A DNA stretch of 64,000 nt from Nesterenkonia sedimenti (GCF_012641515.1 NZ_JABAHY010000005.1:124001-188000), one strand, 5' to 3'; positions 16,965-25,721 are shown, counted from the first letter of the stretch. Numbers and translations are program-made. The notes: a model not told the origin generated them from the sequence alone.

Positions 16965-17160
16965 TTTTTGTGAGGGGCTTCGTCCCCTCACACTCCCCGT
17001 GGGGGTTTCCGGTGTATCTCCGCTGTCGCGGGGTGGGCGCGCCTGCCGGCGCAGGGGCCGTGCGGCCCCTGTGATTCGCAGCCGGGCATTGCCCTGATAT
17101 TCGCCTTCCGGGTTCTTACAGCGGTGGGTCCGGGATGAAGGTGCCGGCATGATGCCGGTG
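16965..17160. other. Structured non-coding region with three inverted repeats (possible oriT or origin)
   Basis: A T run (16964-16969) is followed by GTGAGGGG/CCCCTCAC with a six-base loop (16970-16991) and then CCCC-GT-GGGG. Next comes CAGGGGCCG-TG-CGGCCCCTG (17052-17071), and CCGGCA-TGA-TGCCGG (17144-17158). The T run precedes rather than follows the first hairpin, so it is not a normal terminator for the gene at 16394. The 550 bases from 16910 to 17459 hold no gene I can support. The density of hairpins suits a nick site, replication origin or packaging site. Confidence 0.5.
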
Positions 17161-17459
17161 TAGCCTTCGAGGACCCCGGGGTGGGCCAACGGGAAATCAC
17201 TCCAGCGACGATATTCCAACTCACCGTCGCCCGGGAGTATCCAGCAGGACAGCAATCTGCTTAGGACTCATTCGCGGCTTTTCTTCCAGCAGGCTGCCCC
17301 TCCATACTGGCCCAACGCCGCTCTGACGTTCTCCACCGGTTGGCGTTCCTAGAGGAGCCTCAGCCACGGGCTCTAGTTGTATGAGGTCATTTGCCATACC
17401 AGCCCTCATCGGCCGGCACTCAGATATACCGTTCAACTGCGCGATAGGTCGAAGCCGTT

Positions 17460-17981
17460 TTACTGATGGTGGATCAGATTCCGGGCATAGATATACTCAT
17501 CGTCCTCGATCCGGTGTAGGGCGATCATCTGCCGACGGGTGAAATCCGAGTTCAACCCGGAAGCGATCCGAGAAGCCTGGTCAGCGATGGCATAGACCTC
17601 ATCGAAGCGTCCGCACCAGGTGGCGATAATCCGATGACGCAGTGCGAGCCATGAGAACAAGCGGTTCTTTTCGTCCAGGGTGATGGCGTCGCGTTTGACT
17701 TCCCCGAAATCCCGTGCGGCTTTCATGACCGGACCGGGGCGGAGAACGTCGGCAAAAGCTTCTGGGTGACCGAACCTGTCACCGTCCAGAGTGCGGTCCT
17801 CGGGCCCATGGAGTGCGTGCCATGGGTCGGCATCGGCCAAAGTGTCCAAAAGCAAGCCGTTCGCCGTGTCAAGGTACATGTGGGCGACATCCTCCTCGAC
17901 ATCCAGCAGTCCGGCGGTGGTCACACTGAGCAACTGTGCCTGTACATGTCGGTTGAGATGGAGTCTTCTGTCGTTATCCAT
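17460..17981 (-). CDS. Hypothetical protein of the integrated element
   Basis: About 173 residues from the ATG at 17981. Soluble and helical, with LDVEEDVAHMYLDTANGLLL, KNRLFSWLALRHRIIATWC and a C-terminal RQMIALHRIEDDEYIYA. No family is recognised. A longer frame opens at 18179, but the added residues are low-complexity and probably not translated. It is divergent from the excisionase-like gene. Confidence 0.5.
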   Translation of the reverse strand: MDNDRRLHLNRHVQAQLLSVTTAGLLDVEEDVAHMYLDTANGLLLDTLADADPWHALHGPEDRTLDGDRFGHPEAFADVLRPGPVMKAARDFGEVKRDAITLDEKNRLFSWLALRHRIIATWCGRFDEVYAIADQASRIASGLNSDFTRRQMIALHRIEDDEYIYARNLIHHQ

Positions 17982-18182
17982 GACCAGTGAGTGTCCGGAA
18001 CCAGAGCAACCTTGCGCTGATGAGCATGCGACACGCCGCCCCACAAGACTCTTGACCTTGCCGACAGATGTCCATATAGTGGACGGCACGTTGATCGTCG
18101 AAGGGCGTCGCGAGCCGACTACTATCGACAATCGACTGCGGGGTGACCCCCACGAACCGACTTCTCGACTCGACCCCACGAA

Positions 18183-18238
18183 CTGATCTTCATACCCCGC
18201 GACCGTTCTTTGCGGTTTTGCCGCAAAGAGAAGATCAG
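18183..18238. promoter_or_regulatory. Nested inverted repeats upstream of the excisionase-like gene
   Basis: The outer arms CTGATCTT (18183-18190) and AAGATCAG (18231-18238) enclose inner arms CTTTGCGG (18208-18215) and CCGCAAAG (18221-18228) with a five-base loop. The structure ends 18 bases before the ATG at 18256. It could be an operator, a leader RNA structure or a recombination site. Confidence 0.5.
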
Positions 18239-18255
18239 AACGAAAGGTTCGTGGG

Positions 18256-18474
18256 ATGCAGAGTCAAGCGTCTCCGCAAACACTCTTCACCGTGACCGAA
18301 GCGGCCACTGCCCTCGGTGTGAAGAAAGACTACGTCTACGCCGTCATCCGAGACGGCGACCTCCCAGTCATCTACCTGGGCCGAGGCTCTCGGCCCGTCA
18401 TGCGCGTGCGCCCATCCGACCTGCAGCGCTTTATTGACTCTCGTCGCCTCGAAGGTGGGGCGCACGATGACTGA
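18256..18474 (+). CDS. Excisionase-family HTH protein
   Basis: 72 residues. TVTEAATALGVKKDYVYAVI is the HTH_17/excisionase helix-turn-helix, followed by the beta-wing LPVIYLGRGSRPVMRVRPSDL. Proteins like this act as recombination directionality factors or as activators of replication genes. The gene overlaps the next one by eight bases and is followed by the primase-helicase gene. This gene order (small HTH then primase) is common in satellites and integrated plasmids. Confidence 0.8.
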   Translation: MQSQASPQTLFTVTEAATALGVKKDYVYAVIRDGDLPVIYLGRGSRPVMRVRPSDLQRFIDSRRLEGGAHDD

Positions 18475-19108
18475 GGAAGCCGACGGGAGGCCTTTTGTCC
18501 AGAAGGCTGTCAACATCGTTCGTCCCATCAGTGATGCTGCGTACCTGCAGTTGGATGACGCTCTCCTCGACGCCGGTATAAGGAATGAGCGCATCCGGGA
18601 TACGGTCTTCGATGTTCTGGCGGCCATCACTGATACCCATAGCCACGATGGTCCGGAAGCAGCGGTCCACCTCAGGGTGATCGGTGAATGCCTGGAGATC
18701 GAATACACAGGAATGACCTATCCGTCTCAGGACGAAGGTTTTCGATTGCTGACCCGGACAGCCGTCCGGTATGCCGCGGAAAACCCAATCGCAGGCGACG
18801 CTGATACGCGCTCCATGAAGGAGTGGCGACAAGGCCTAGAGCTGGCGCTCTTCCACAAGATGTATGCCCTGATGGAAACAAAGCGCAGGATCGGGGCCGG
18901 CAGGTTTAACTACCGCTACGACTGGGAGGACGAGGACGAGCCGGAGGATCAGGGAGCTCCGGAAGGCCCGTCCACGGGAGCGCTCGAGGATGCTCTTGTC
19001 GCCGAGATACAGAACCTTCGTGACTCCGCAGTGGAAATTGAGGAGATCGCGAGTATCACAGGGGCCAGCCGCAAGGAAGTCGAACGAGTGCTGGGATCTG
19101 TCCCGTGA
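18467..19108 (+). CDS. Hypothetical protein between excisionase and primase
   Basis: 213 residues from the ATG at 18467, overlapping the excisionase gene. The middle is helical, with an acidic patch (YDWEDEDEPEDQG) near residue 150. The end (AVEIEEIASITGASRKEVERVL) looks like a helix-turn-helix of the sigma-70 region 4 or winged type. It could be a small regulator or replication accessory protein; no family is recognised. Confidence 0.6.
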   Translation: MTEEADGRPFVQKAVNIVRPISDAAYLQLDDALLDAGIRNERIRDTVFDVLAAITDTHSHDGPEAAVHLRVIGECLEIEYTGMTYPSQDEGFRLLTRTAVRYAAENPIAGDADTRSMKEWRQGLELALFHKMYALMETKRRIGAGRFNYRYDWEDEDEPEDQGAPEGPSTGALEDALVAEIQNLRDSAVEIEEIASITGASRKEVERVLGSVP

Positions 19109-19247
19109 AGCTCTTGAAAGCCGCCAGGCTTCCTTCGGTCGCGGGATCGCCGAAGACACCCGCAGTGCGATGCAATGACGTTCGCCGCGAGTGCCAATCC
19201 CAGCGTCAACGTCCCCTGTGAAAATGAGAAGTACAGAAAGGCCCCGC

Positions 19248-22013
19248 ATGGACGAGCAGCAACAAGCTCTCCGAGACACAGCATATGAACTGGTCGCCGC
19301 CGGGTTTCGGATCCTTCCTCTCGGTAAGGACAAAATGCCCCTGACGCCATGGTCAGACGCCAAGTACAAGTTTGAGGGCGACGAGACCATTGAGTTGTGG
19401 TTCGGTGAGGACCAGCAGGATGATGATTGGCTCTCTGGGCGTCACCCGGAATCGTCAGGGCCGGCGCAGGGCATCGCGATCGTCACGGGGGAACCCTCAG
19501 GGTTCGTTGAGATGTGGGAGCTGGAAGGCCCACACCGGGACAAAGTCTCAGAGCTCAACAGGCTTGCCCAGGAGCACGGCGAACGAACGGAAGATGTCTG
19601 GCGACGCATCCGGTCCGGCTGGATGGAACAGAGTCCTTCGGGCGGATATCACTGGATGGTCAGGATCACCGATTGCGAGGAGATGCCGCGCAGCGAAAGC
19701 CTGGCGGAGGACCCAGAGCATAAGAAAGTTCAAATCGCTGAGGTCAAAGCCGCCAAGGCAAACTCCACCATGGCTCCTAGCTATGGGCACACCCACTCGA
19801 CGGGCAAACCTTATAAGACGCTGACAGGCGGACCGGATACCATCGCCGAAATAACGATGGATGAGCGGCACCTTCTTCGCGCCCTCTTCCAGAAACTCGA
19901 TCGCCGCCCGGCCAAACCCAAGCGTGAGGTGGGGTTTCAAGTAGCTCGTGAGAGAAACGTCGGTGACCCAGAGCTGCCTGGCGATGACTATAACCAGCGT
20001 GCTGACTGGCAGGAGATCTTGGATGCCGATGGGTGGGAATATGTGCGTTCCACCGGCAACGAGGATCACTGGCGACGCCCTGGAGCTTCCACCAATGGTG
20101 TCGACGCTGCGGTCTACACCCACCCGGACAAATACGACGAAGAGAAAACCTTCTCACTTCTGTATGTGCCCTCAGCAGGGGCGCTGTCCCAGTTCGGCCT
20201 GCCTACCGAGGACGGGAAGGGGCAAGAAAAGACAACCTATACAAAGTTTGAATACTATGCGTTTTCTCGCCACAGCGGGGACTTCTCCGCTGCGGCAAAA
20301 GCACTCAGTGAGCTCGGGTACGGCGAACGCAAGAAGGCTGCTTCCACATCCCGTGCGGAGTACCCTGCGGCCTCCCCGCAGGGCGCGGCGACAGGTACTG
20401 ACGGAGTCGTCATTGACCTGGCTGCCAAACGAGCAGAGAAGGACTCCGTGCCGGGGCAGCAAACCAACGGGGCAACTCTGGAGCGGACTGACGATGCAAA
20501 TGCCAACCGTTTCGCTTCCGATCATTGTGAGGTCATCCGTTTCTCCTCCGCCCACGGGGTATGGGTGCACTGGAACGGCGTGCGATGGGTTCCTCAGCCT
20601 GGCAAAGGCGGGATCGAGCGCGAGCTTGCCAAACAGACTGCCCGAGCACTGCCCACAGAGGAGTTCGACAACCAAGGCAAACCTGACCAGAGCGCCTCCA
20701 ACGCTCTCGCCGCGCACAAAAAGTATTCACTGTCGCGCCAAGGGATCAACAACATGCTCTCCATGGCCAACAGTTTGCCGCAGCTTCGAGTCGATGACGA
20801 CAGGTTCGACAACCACCCCTGGGAGCTCAACACCCCCGGTGGAATACTGGATCTACGGACAGGACAGCTGCTGCCTCATGATCCCACCAAGCTGCACGTA
20901 AAAATTGCAGGCGTCGCTCCTGACTTCGAGGCAGACCGCACTCTCTGGGAGAACTTCCTGCACACCTCAGTCCCAGACCCAGAGGTGCGCAGGTACCTCA
21001 AGCGGCTGGTCGGCTTGACCCTTATTGGCGAAGTCCGAGAGCACCTCATCGTCTTCATCACAGGACGGTCCGGACGTGGAAAATCCACCTTCGTGGAATC
21101 CATCATGACGGCCATGGGTGACTATGCAGCAGTTGTCCCCGACGGCATCCTCCTGGAGACCAAGGGCTCAGACGATGAGGAAACCAAGGCGGTGGTACTC
21201 AAGGGCACACGTTTAGCCCTGATTGATGAGGTCAAGGCCACCGACCGCCTCAACGAAAAACGTGTAAAGAAGTTCTCGGGCGGAAACACCCTCTCAGCAC
21301 GGCACCTGTATCAAGAGCATCACAACTTCACCCCGAGTCACACACACTTCCTTGTCGGCAACCATCGCCCCGGCTTCGACGGCAGCGACGACGCGATGCT
21401 TCGAAGGTTGAGGACAATCCCTTTCGACGAGGACATCCCTGATGAGCAGAAGATCCCCAACCTTAAGGAGAAGATCTTCGGCAATCTGCCGGCTGTCCTC
21501 GCATGGGCAGCTGAGGGAGCAGTGGAATATCACAAGGAAGGGCTCGGAGAAATACCGGACCTTGTCAGGGCCACAACCTCCGACTACGCCGAAGAATCCA
21601 ACCCGGTGGGCCAGTTCCTCGAGGAGCGTTGCAAGCTCGCTGACGGTGAAACAGTCCTCGTCTCCGAATTCCGGGACGCATACGAGATCTGGTGCCAACA
21701 GCGCCAACTGCGGCCTCTGGGCGATAAGCGGGTGGCAGACGCATTGGAGCGCCACGGTGTCAAAGTCGGGAGCAAAGCACCCAGGACCGCTCAGGGAAGA
21801 CTCTATGGCGGCGTGAAACTACTCTCCTATGAGGAACGCAAAGCCCAGGCCGCACAGCACAACCAGGAACTGGGTTACGACGAGGACCCGCTCACCACAC
21901 CCCGGCAGTCCAAATCCAAGAAGACGGCCGAGCAGCAACGGAAATACGACTCGCCGAAACCGCGCAACCCACATCGTCGCCCACCTCGTCGAACCCCTCC
22001 ACGCCGCAGCTGA
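19248..22013 (+). CDS. Prim-Pol / P4-type primase-helicase
   Basis: 921 residues. The N-terminal ~290 residues form a bifunctional primase-polymerase domain (LGKDKMPLTPW, then GIAIVTGEPSGFVEMWELEG, then STMAPSYGHTHSTGKPY). The usual DxD of this domain appears as acidic residues in MWELE. A D5_N-like linker follows. The SF3 helicase domain has Walker A GRSGRGKST (residue ~605), Walker B LALIDEV (~655) and the sensor HTHFLVGNHRP (~700). The C-terminus is basic and Pro-rich. The start at 19248 has AGAAAGG upstream. It should prime and unwind the element's own DNA, acting at sites such as the repeat cluster just downstream. Confidence 0.9.
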   Translation: MDEQQQALRDTAYELVAAGFRILPLGKDKMPLTPWSDAKYKFEGDETIELWFGEDQQDDDWLSGRHPESSGPAQGIAIVTGEPSGFVEMWELEGPHRDKVSELNRLAQEHGERTEDVWRRIRSGWMEQSPSGGYHWMVRITDCEEMPRSESLAEDPEHKKVQIAEVKAAKANSTMAPSYGHTHSTGKPYKTLTGGPDTIAEITMDERHLLRALFQKLDRRPAKPKREVGFQVARERNVGDPELPGDDYNQRADWQEILDADGWEYVRSTGNEDHWRRPGASTNGVDAAVYTHPDKYDEEKTFSLLYVPSAGALSQFGLPTEDGKGQEKTTYTKFEYYAFSRHSGDFSAAAKALSELGYGERKKAASTSRAEYPAASPQGAATGTDGVVIDLAAKRAEKDSVPGQQTNGATLERTDDANANRFASDHCEVIRFSSAHGVWVHWNGVRWVPQPGKGGIERELAKQTARALPTEEFDNQGKPDQSASNALAAHKKYSLSRQGINNMLSMANSLPQLRVDDDRFDNHPWELNTPGGILDLRTGQLLPHDPTKLHVKIAGVAPDFEADRTLWENFLHTSVPDPEVRRYLKRLVGLTLIGEVREHLIVFITGRSGRGKSTFVESIMTAMGDYAAVVPDGILLETKGSDDEETKAVVLKGTRLALIDEVKATDRLNEKRVKKFSGGNTLSARHLYQEHHNFTPSHTHFLVGNHRPGFDGSDDAMLRRLRTIPFDEDIPDEQKIPNLKEKIFGNLPAVLAWAAEGAVEYHKEGLGEIPDLVRATTSDYAEESNPVGQFLEERCKLADGETVLVSEFRDAYEIWCQQRQLRPLGDKRVADALERHGVKVGSKAPRTAQGRLYGGVKLLSYEERKAQAAQHNQELGYDEDPLTTPRQSKSKKTAEQQRKYDSPKPRNPHRRPPRRTPPRRS

Positions 22014-22432
22014 GCTGCATCCCGGCGTATAATGCCTGACCCCATGGGCGCCGGAATACCGGGGCTCCCCAAGTAGCGCTCTGCTAAAGGTCAGGGGTTG
22101 CTCACTGCGTTGAAGCTCCCGGGCGCCCTGTAGGAGCGATCGAGCGCGGAGTAAACCCTACCCGTCGTGTTACTCAAGAACACCTGGAGTGTGCACTCTC
22201 ATCGAGGGCCCCGAAATGCTCCTCAATCTCTTTTGTACCGCCGCCACTGATGTGTGAAGCCGCTGCAGCGGCCGGAGTGACGGGATAGACGTCAACTGAC
22301 AGATCTGGAGGGTGCCCCGCCGCTGGTCTCCCATGAAGTGTCATGGGTTGCCTCCTGCCCACTCCCAAAAGACGCCCGGCAGGAGGATGAAGCATCCCGA
22401 GGAGAGCAGCTTTGGGGGAAATGCGGTACTGG

Positions 22433-22672
22433 TGTGACACAGCACCGGCCGCATGACGCTCCATCTGCAGACATGTCACAGAACATGTCATCACACTGAA
22501 TCCCCGTCATCACGGGGAAGGCCACCTACTCACCACCTCTTCATGACACTTGTGACACTTTTTCTCAAAAGTAGTGAATAAGAGGGGTTAAAGGATCTGC
22601 CTTCCAGCTGCCCGGGGTGGTTAGTCAACAGAGAGTTCTCTGACACAACGTCACAGGTGTCATGCCTGTCAC
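22433..22672. repeat. Cluster of TGTCAC-type repeats, candidate replication origin
   Basis: At least nine copies of TGTCAY or its complement lie in 240 bases: 22434, 22474, 22486, 22544, 22553, 22641, 22650, 22658 and 22667. ACATGTCA repeats at 12-base spacing (22471, 22483) and TGACACTT at nine-base spacing (22544, 22553). A hairpin (CCCCGT-CATC-ACGGGG, 22502-22517) and an AT-richer patch (22558-22590) sit among them. The stretch 22014-22432 before it has short inverted repeats but no gene I can support. Its place next to the primase-helicase suggests iterons. Confidence 0.55.
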
Positions 22673-22819
22673 CGGAGAAGACATGCGTGCCCTGGAACCC
22701 TCGCATCCTCATGATGCTCGTGCTCAGGGGCCTTTTCAGCGAGGATCGACCGACGGCGCCCTCACCCTGAGGTGAGTGCTTGGCTGAAGGAAACTCTGTG
22801 AGGCTAGAGGAGGAACCCG

Positions 22820-23195
22820 TCAGCGCAGTAGAGCGGTCCCTACTTCGTTGGCGTAGGCCCGGTGCAATACCTCCACCAACCGGGAACTACTCGCAAGTCC
22901 GTGTTCACCAATACGCGCGACATCGATCCCTGGGGTCCAGGAGTTCATTACCACTGCGGAGAGCTCATCAGTGAGCATGTCCTCAGTGATAGGCACCGTG
23001 CGTTGGGGGATCTGTAGTGCTTCAAGTTGCCGGGAGAGGATCTGCATCGTGACCCCGGGCAGGATGTTGGCTTGGGGCCAGATGACAGATTCGCCGTCCC
23101 AGAATGCGAGGTTCCAGATCGTGGCTTCGCTGATCCTGCCGCTGTTGTCCCTGAACGCTGCATCGTCGAACCCGGGGCTGATGCAGGATAGGTGA
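22820..23195 (-). pseudogene. Class IV aminotransferase (BCAT/ADC lyase fold), C-terminal fragment
   Basis: The minus-strand frame reads DDAAFRDNSGRISEATIWN, then FWDGESVIWPQ, ANILPGVTMQIL and on to the end. This is the C-terminal third of a fold-type IV PLP enzyme, including the conserved ISEAT that contacts the PLP phosphate. The N-terminal two thirds, with the catalytic Lys, are absent. Similarity stops near 23195, about 50 bases from a transposon end at 23246. It is probably a gene cut by insertion and rearrangement. Confidence 0.75.
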
Positions 23196-23335
23196 CAACT
23201 GATCTGGCTCGGTTACCCCGGGCCTGGAAGGATTGTCATCATGCCTGTGAGTCGCAGCGGTAAGTGGCGTGGTTTTCGCACCGGTAAGTGGCATTTTTAG
23301 CAAGCCAGGTGGCCGCCGGCAGGTGATGTAGGAGT

Positions 23336-23935
23336 TTAGAGCCCGAATGCTCCGCCACTGATGAGGATGAAGATACCGAGGCCGATTAGCACGATAGGGA
23401 ACAGCACGTGTTCCCAGCGTTCTAAGATTTCGGCGATCGGCGGGCGGGTGGCGAATAACTTGGCCAGCATGACCAGGACGGCGACGAGTACGAGGAAGAC
23501 GATGCAGTAGGTCACCACCGTGGCTGGCTCGACGTTGAGGAAGACCGGCACGTAAACCCCAATGTTATCCCCGCCGTTGGCGAAGGTGACTGCTGCGACG
23601 GTCCACACGCTAACCCTCTTGTCCGCGATTTTGGCATCGTCATCATCGTCCTGGTCTTCACGCCAGGCCTGCCACCCAGCCCACAGGCCCAGAGCCAGGG
23701 GGATCAGCCCAAAGTACGGTATAGCTGCCGAGGGCAGGATGGCTCCGGCGCCCAGACTCACCAGCACCGCCGCACCAAGGATGCCTGCGAATCCCAGATA
23801 CTGCCCGGCGGCGATACGCGCGGTGGTCCCGCGTTGGCCGGCTCCGCGGGCGAAGAACAGCGAGACCACGATGATGTCATCAATATTGGTTGCGATGAAC
23901 AGACCGATCGCCTGCACAACAGAGGAAAAAATCAC
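23336..23935 (-). CDS. cadD: CadD-type cadmium resistance transporter
   Basis: 199 residues from GTG at 23935. Six hydrophobic spans with the family landmark LFIATNIDDI near the N-terminus and a matching TFANGGDNIGVYVPVF in the second half. An acidic loop (EDQDDDDDAK) separates the halves. CadD/LysE-superfamily proteins confer Cd(II) resistance, probably by export. The start is set by a GTGA overlap with the cmtR stop codon, which couples translation and gives the usual CadD length (~200). A longer frame to 23989 exists but adds a stretch not seen in the family. Confidence 0.85.
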   Translation of the reverse strand: MIFSSVVQAIGLFIATNIDDIIVVSLFFARGAGQRGTTARIAAGQYLGFAGILGAAVLVSLGAGAILPSAAIPYFGLIPLALGLWAGWQAWREDQDDDDDAKIADKRVSVWTVAAVTFANGGDNIGVYVPVFLNVEPATVVTYCIVFLVLVAVLVMLAKLFATRPPIAEILERWEHVLFPIVLIGLGIFILISGGAFGL

Positions 23936-24291
23936 GAGACCAGCCCCGAGGAGCAGCACCCCGGTACTGAACAGCCAGAGTCCAGGCACGGCGCGTCCTC
24001 ATCGACAGCAAGGGTGACCTCGACCAACGCAGTCAGCGCCTGTGCCAGGTGCGCATCAGCGATCTCATACCGAGTCTGGCGACCCTGTGGCACAGCGACC
24101 ACGATCCCGCAGTCACGCAAGCACGCCAAATGATTAGAAACATTCGAGCGGGTCAGTTCCAACTCCCGAGCCAGCTCCGCCGGGTAGGAGGGGCGTTCCA
24201 TCAATCTCAGCAGTAGCCGTGATCGAGTGGGGTCGGCCATAGCCCGGCCCAACCGGTTCATCACATCGATACGAGAAGCAATAGTCAGCAT
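23932..24291 (-). CDS. cmtR: CmtR-type ArsR-family Cd/Pb sensor
   Basis: 119 residues. The DNA-binding part LTRSNVSNHLACLRDCGIVVA matches Mycobacterium CmtR in pattern, including the Cys in LRDCG that is a metal ligand there. The C-terminus has CLDSGCSVPGCC, a Cys-rich tail that can complete the site. It represses until Cd(II) or Pb(II) binds. It is the first gene of a two-gene operon with cadD. Confidence 0.88.
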   Translation of the reverse strand: MLTIASRIDVMNRLGRAMADPTRSRLLLRLMERPSYPAELARELELTRSNVSNHLACLRDCGIVVAVPQGRQTRYEIADAHLAQALTALVEVTLAVDEDAPCLDSGCSVPGCCSSGLVS

Positions 24292-24295
24292 CCAG

Positions 24296-24322
24296 TGAAC
24301 TATACAGTAAACGCTGAACTAT
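24296..24322 (-). promoter_or_regulatory. Candidate CmtR operator
   Basis: TGAACTAT occurs at 24296-24303 and again at 24315-24322, directly upstream of the cmtR start. A 19-base direct-repeat spacing places both copies on one face of the helix. Autoregulation is usual for this family. Confidence 0.45.
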
Positions 24323-24347
24323 TGGACAGAACCCCGATTTTCCGGTC

Positions 24348-24371
24348 GTCCCAGTTCCTTGGTTGTGGGAC
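24348..24371. promoter_or_regulatory. res-like palindrome, remnant of a resolution site
   Basis: GTCCCAG...GTGGGAC is a 24-base imperfect palindrome. It shares 23 of 24 positions with the palindrome at 46875-46898, which lies just before the resolvase gene of the complete transposon. Here no resolvase gene follows. Confidence 0.6.
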
Positions 24372-24574
24372 TACTACGGCCTAAGGGAACAGGCTCGCTC
24401 TGCATCCGTTAAATCCAAGACCTATCTTGAGGTCCTCAGGCAGGGCGTCTCATAGGGGCTTCCTCAACTGAAGCACTCAAGTATGCCCGGTTCTTTCCAC
24501 GGCTCGGCACGAAACTCCCACCGAGGCGCTCTGGGAAAACGAGACCCACAGATTGTGCGAGAGCCACAAGCGGG

Positions 24575-24605
24575 TTGACCTTCCCTCAGCTGGAACGTGG
24601 AGAAT
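24575..24605 (+). promoter_or_regulatory. MerR-type promoter of the TrxB-like gene
   Basis: -35 TTGACC (24575-24580), a 19-base spacer containing CCTTCC...GGAACG, and -10 GAGAAT (24600-24605). The overlong spacer with an inverted repeat is the mark of MerR-family activation. The TrxB-like gene starts 34 bases downstream. Confidence 0.7.
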
Positions 24606-24639
24606 TGACGAGTTGCCCGCCCCGAACCGTCGAGGACCG

Positions 24640-25617
24640 ATGAGTACAAGCACATCCCTTCCCGCTTACGTCGATGCTCTGGTCATTGGCGGGGGCGCCG
24701 CTGGCCTCTCGGCTGCTACCTGGTTGGGTCGTTACCAGCGCCGCACCTTGGTGGCCGACGCCGGCCAGCACCGCAACCGGTTCGCAGATCAGGTTCACGG
24801 GTTGCTGGGCCGGGACCCGATCAGCCCCAGGGAGTTGCTGAACCAGGCCCGCGCCGACCTGGCCCAATACCACCAGGTGAGCGTCTACGAGGCAACGGTA
24901 AGCGCCCTGGAGCCTACCGGCCAGGGCCGGTTCCAGGCCACGATCGACGGCGCCAAGGTTATCGCCGATCGGGTGGTGCTAGCCACCGGGGTCCGCGACC
25001 AGTGGCCGCCAATCGCGGGCGTCGATGCGCACTGCGGCGTCGATGTGCATCACTGTCCAGCCTGCGACGGGTACAAGGCACGCGGGGGCACCGTTGTCGT
25101 CCTAGGTGCTGGCGAACACGTGCCCGCCTACGCTGCCGAGCTGCTGGATTGGGCCGAGACCGTGCGCATCGTCACCAACCCCACCGATAGGGCCTTCGAC
25201 GAAGCCCAGAGGGCCACATTGGCCGAGCACGGCATCAGCGTCGTGGAGGGGGTGGCCCAGGCGCTGATCGGGCTTCCGGGAGCCCTGGAGGGGTTGCGCT
25301 TGAAAGACGGGACTGTCGTGGAGGCACAGAAAGTGTTCTTCTCCTACTCCCATCACCCCACCAATGACCTCGCCCTCCAGCTGGAGTGTGAACTCGATGA
25401 TCACGGGCAGATCGCCGTGGACGGATACCAGCTGACCAGCGTCGATGGCGTCTACGCCGCCGGGGACATTACTCCCGGAATGCAGCTGGTCTCGGTGGCC
25501 ATCGCTGAAGGGGCGGTCGCTGGGGTGGCGTGTGCGACGTCGATGCGTGGGCATCACACCAACGAGCACGCGCCTTCTCCGGCCCCTCCGACGAGGCGTT
25601 TCACCATGAACCGGTGA
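24640..25617 (+). CDS. Thioredoxin-reductase-like FAD disulfide reductase
   Basis: 325 residues from the ATG at 24640. The FAD-binding GGGAAGL is near residue 16, the redox-active CPAC near residue 138, an NADPH-type GAGEHV (one Gly replaced) around 153, and the C-terminal FAD motif VYAAGDI near 280. The CPAC replaces the usual CATC/CAVC of TrxB. A MerR-type promoter lies upstream and a MerR gene downstream, so it is probably induced by a thiophilic metal such as copper to repair protein thiols. Confidence 0.8.
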   Translation: MSTSTSLPAYVDALVIGGGAAGLSAATWLGRYQRRTLVADAGQHRNRFADQVHGLLGRDPISPRELLNQARADLAQYHQVSVYEATVSALEPTGQGRFQATIDGAKVIADRVVLATGVRDQWPPIAGVDAHCGVDVHHCPACDGYKARGGTVVVLGAGEHVPAYAAELLDWAETVRIVTNPTDRAFDEAQRATLAEHGISVVEGVAQALIGLPGALEGLRLKDGTVVEAQKVFFSYSHHPTNDLALQLECELDDHGQIAVDGYQLTSVDGVYAAGDITPGMQLVSVAIAEGAVAGVACATSMRGHHTNEHAPSPAPPTRRFTMNR

Positions 25618-25690
25618 CACCGTCTGCCACTGGACCCAGCGACATAGGTAGTTCGACCAGCCCCCAATCAGCGCCTGAGGAGAGGCGAGA

Positions 25691-25721
25691 TTAACCTTCC
25701 CGCGGGCTGTAACATTCTTTG
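25691..25721 (+). promoter_or_regulatory. Possible MerR-type promoter of the merR gene
   Basis: TTAACC (25691-25696), then a 19-base spacer beginning TTCCCG and containing GGGCTGTAA, then a weak -10 (TCTTTG). It resembles the other MerR-type promoters of the module in the ACCTTCC half-site only. Autoregulation is possible. Confidence 0.4.

Noticed and set aside
16964-16991. Rho-independent terminator for the gene at 16394
   Set aside because: The hairpin is strong, but the T run precedes it instead of following it on the plus strand, and it gives an A run on the minus strand.
16914-17255. 113-codon minus-strand open frame in the hairpin region
   Set aside because: It runs through three inverted repeats and has a composition dictated by them. 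A structured non-coding region explains it better.
22174-22494. 106-codon minus-strand open frame after the primase gene
   Set aside because: No ribosome site, no family resemblance, and it overlaps the repeat cluster.
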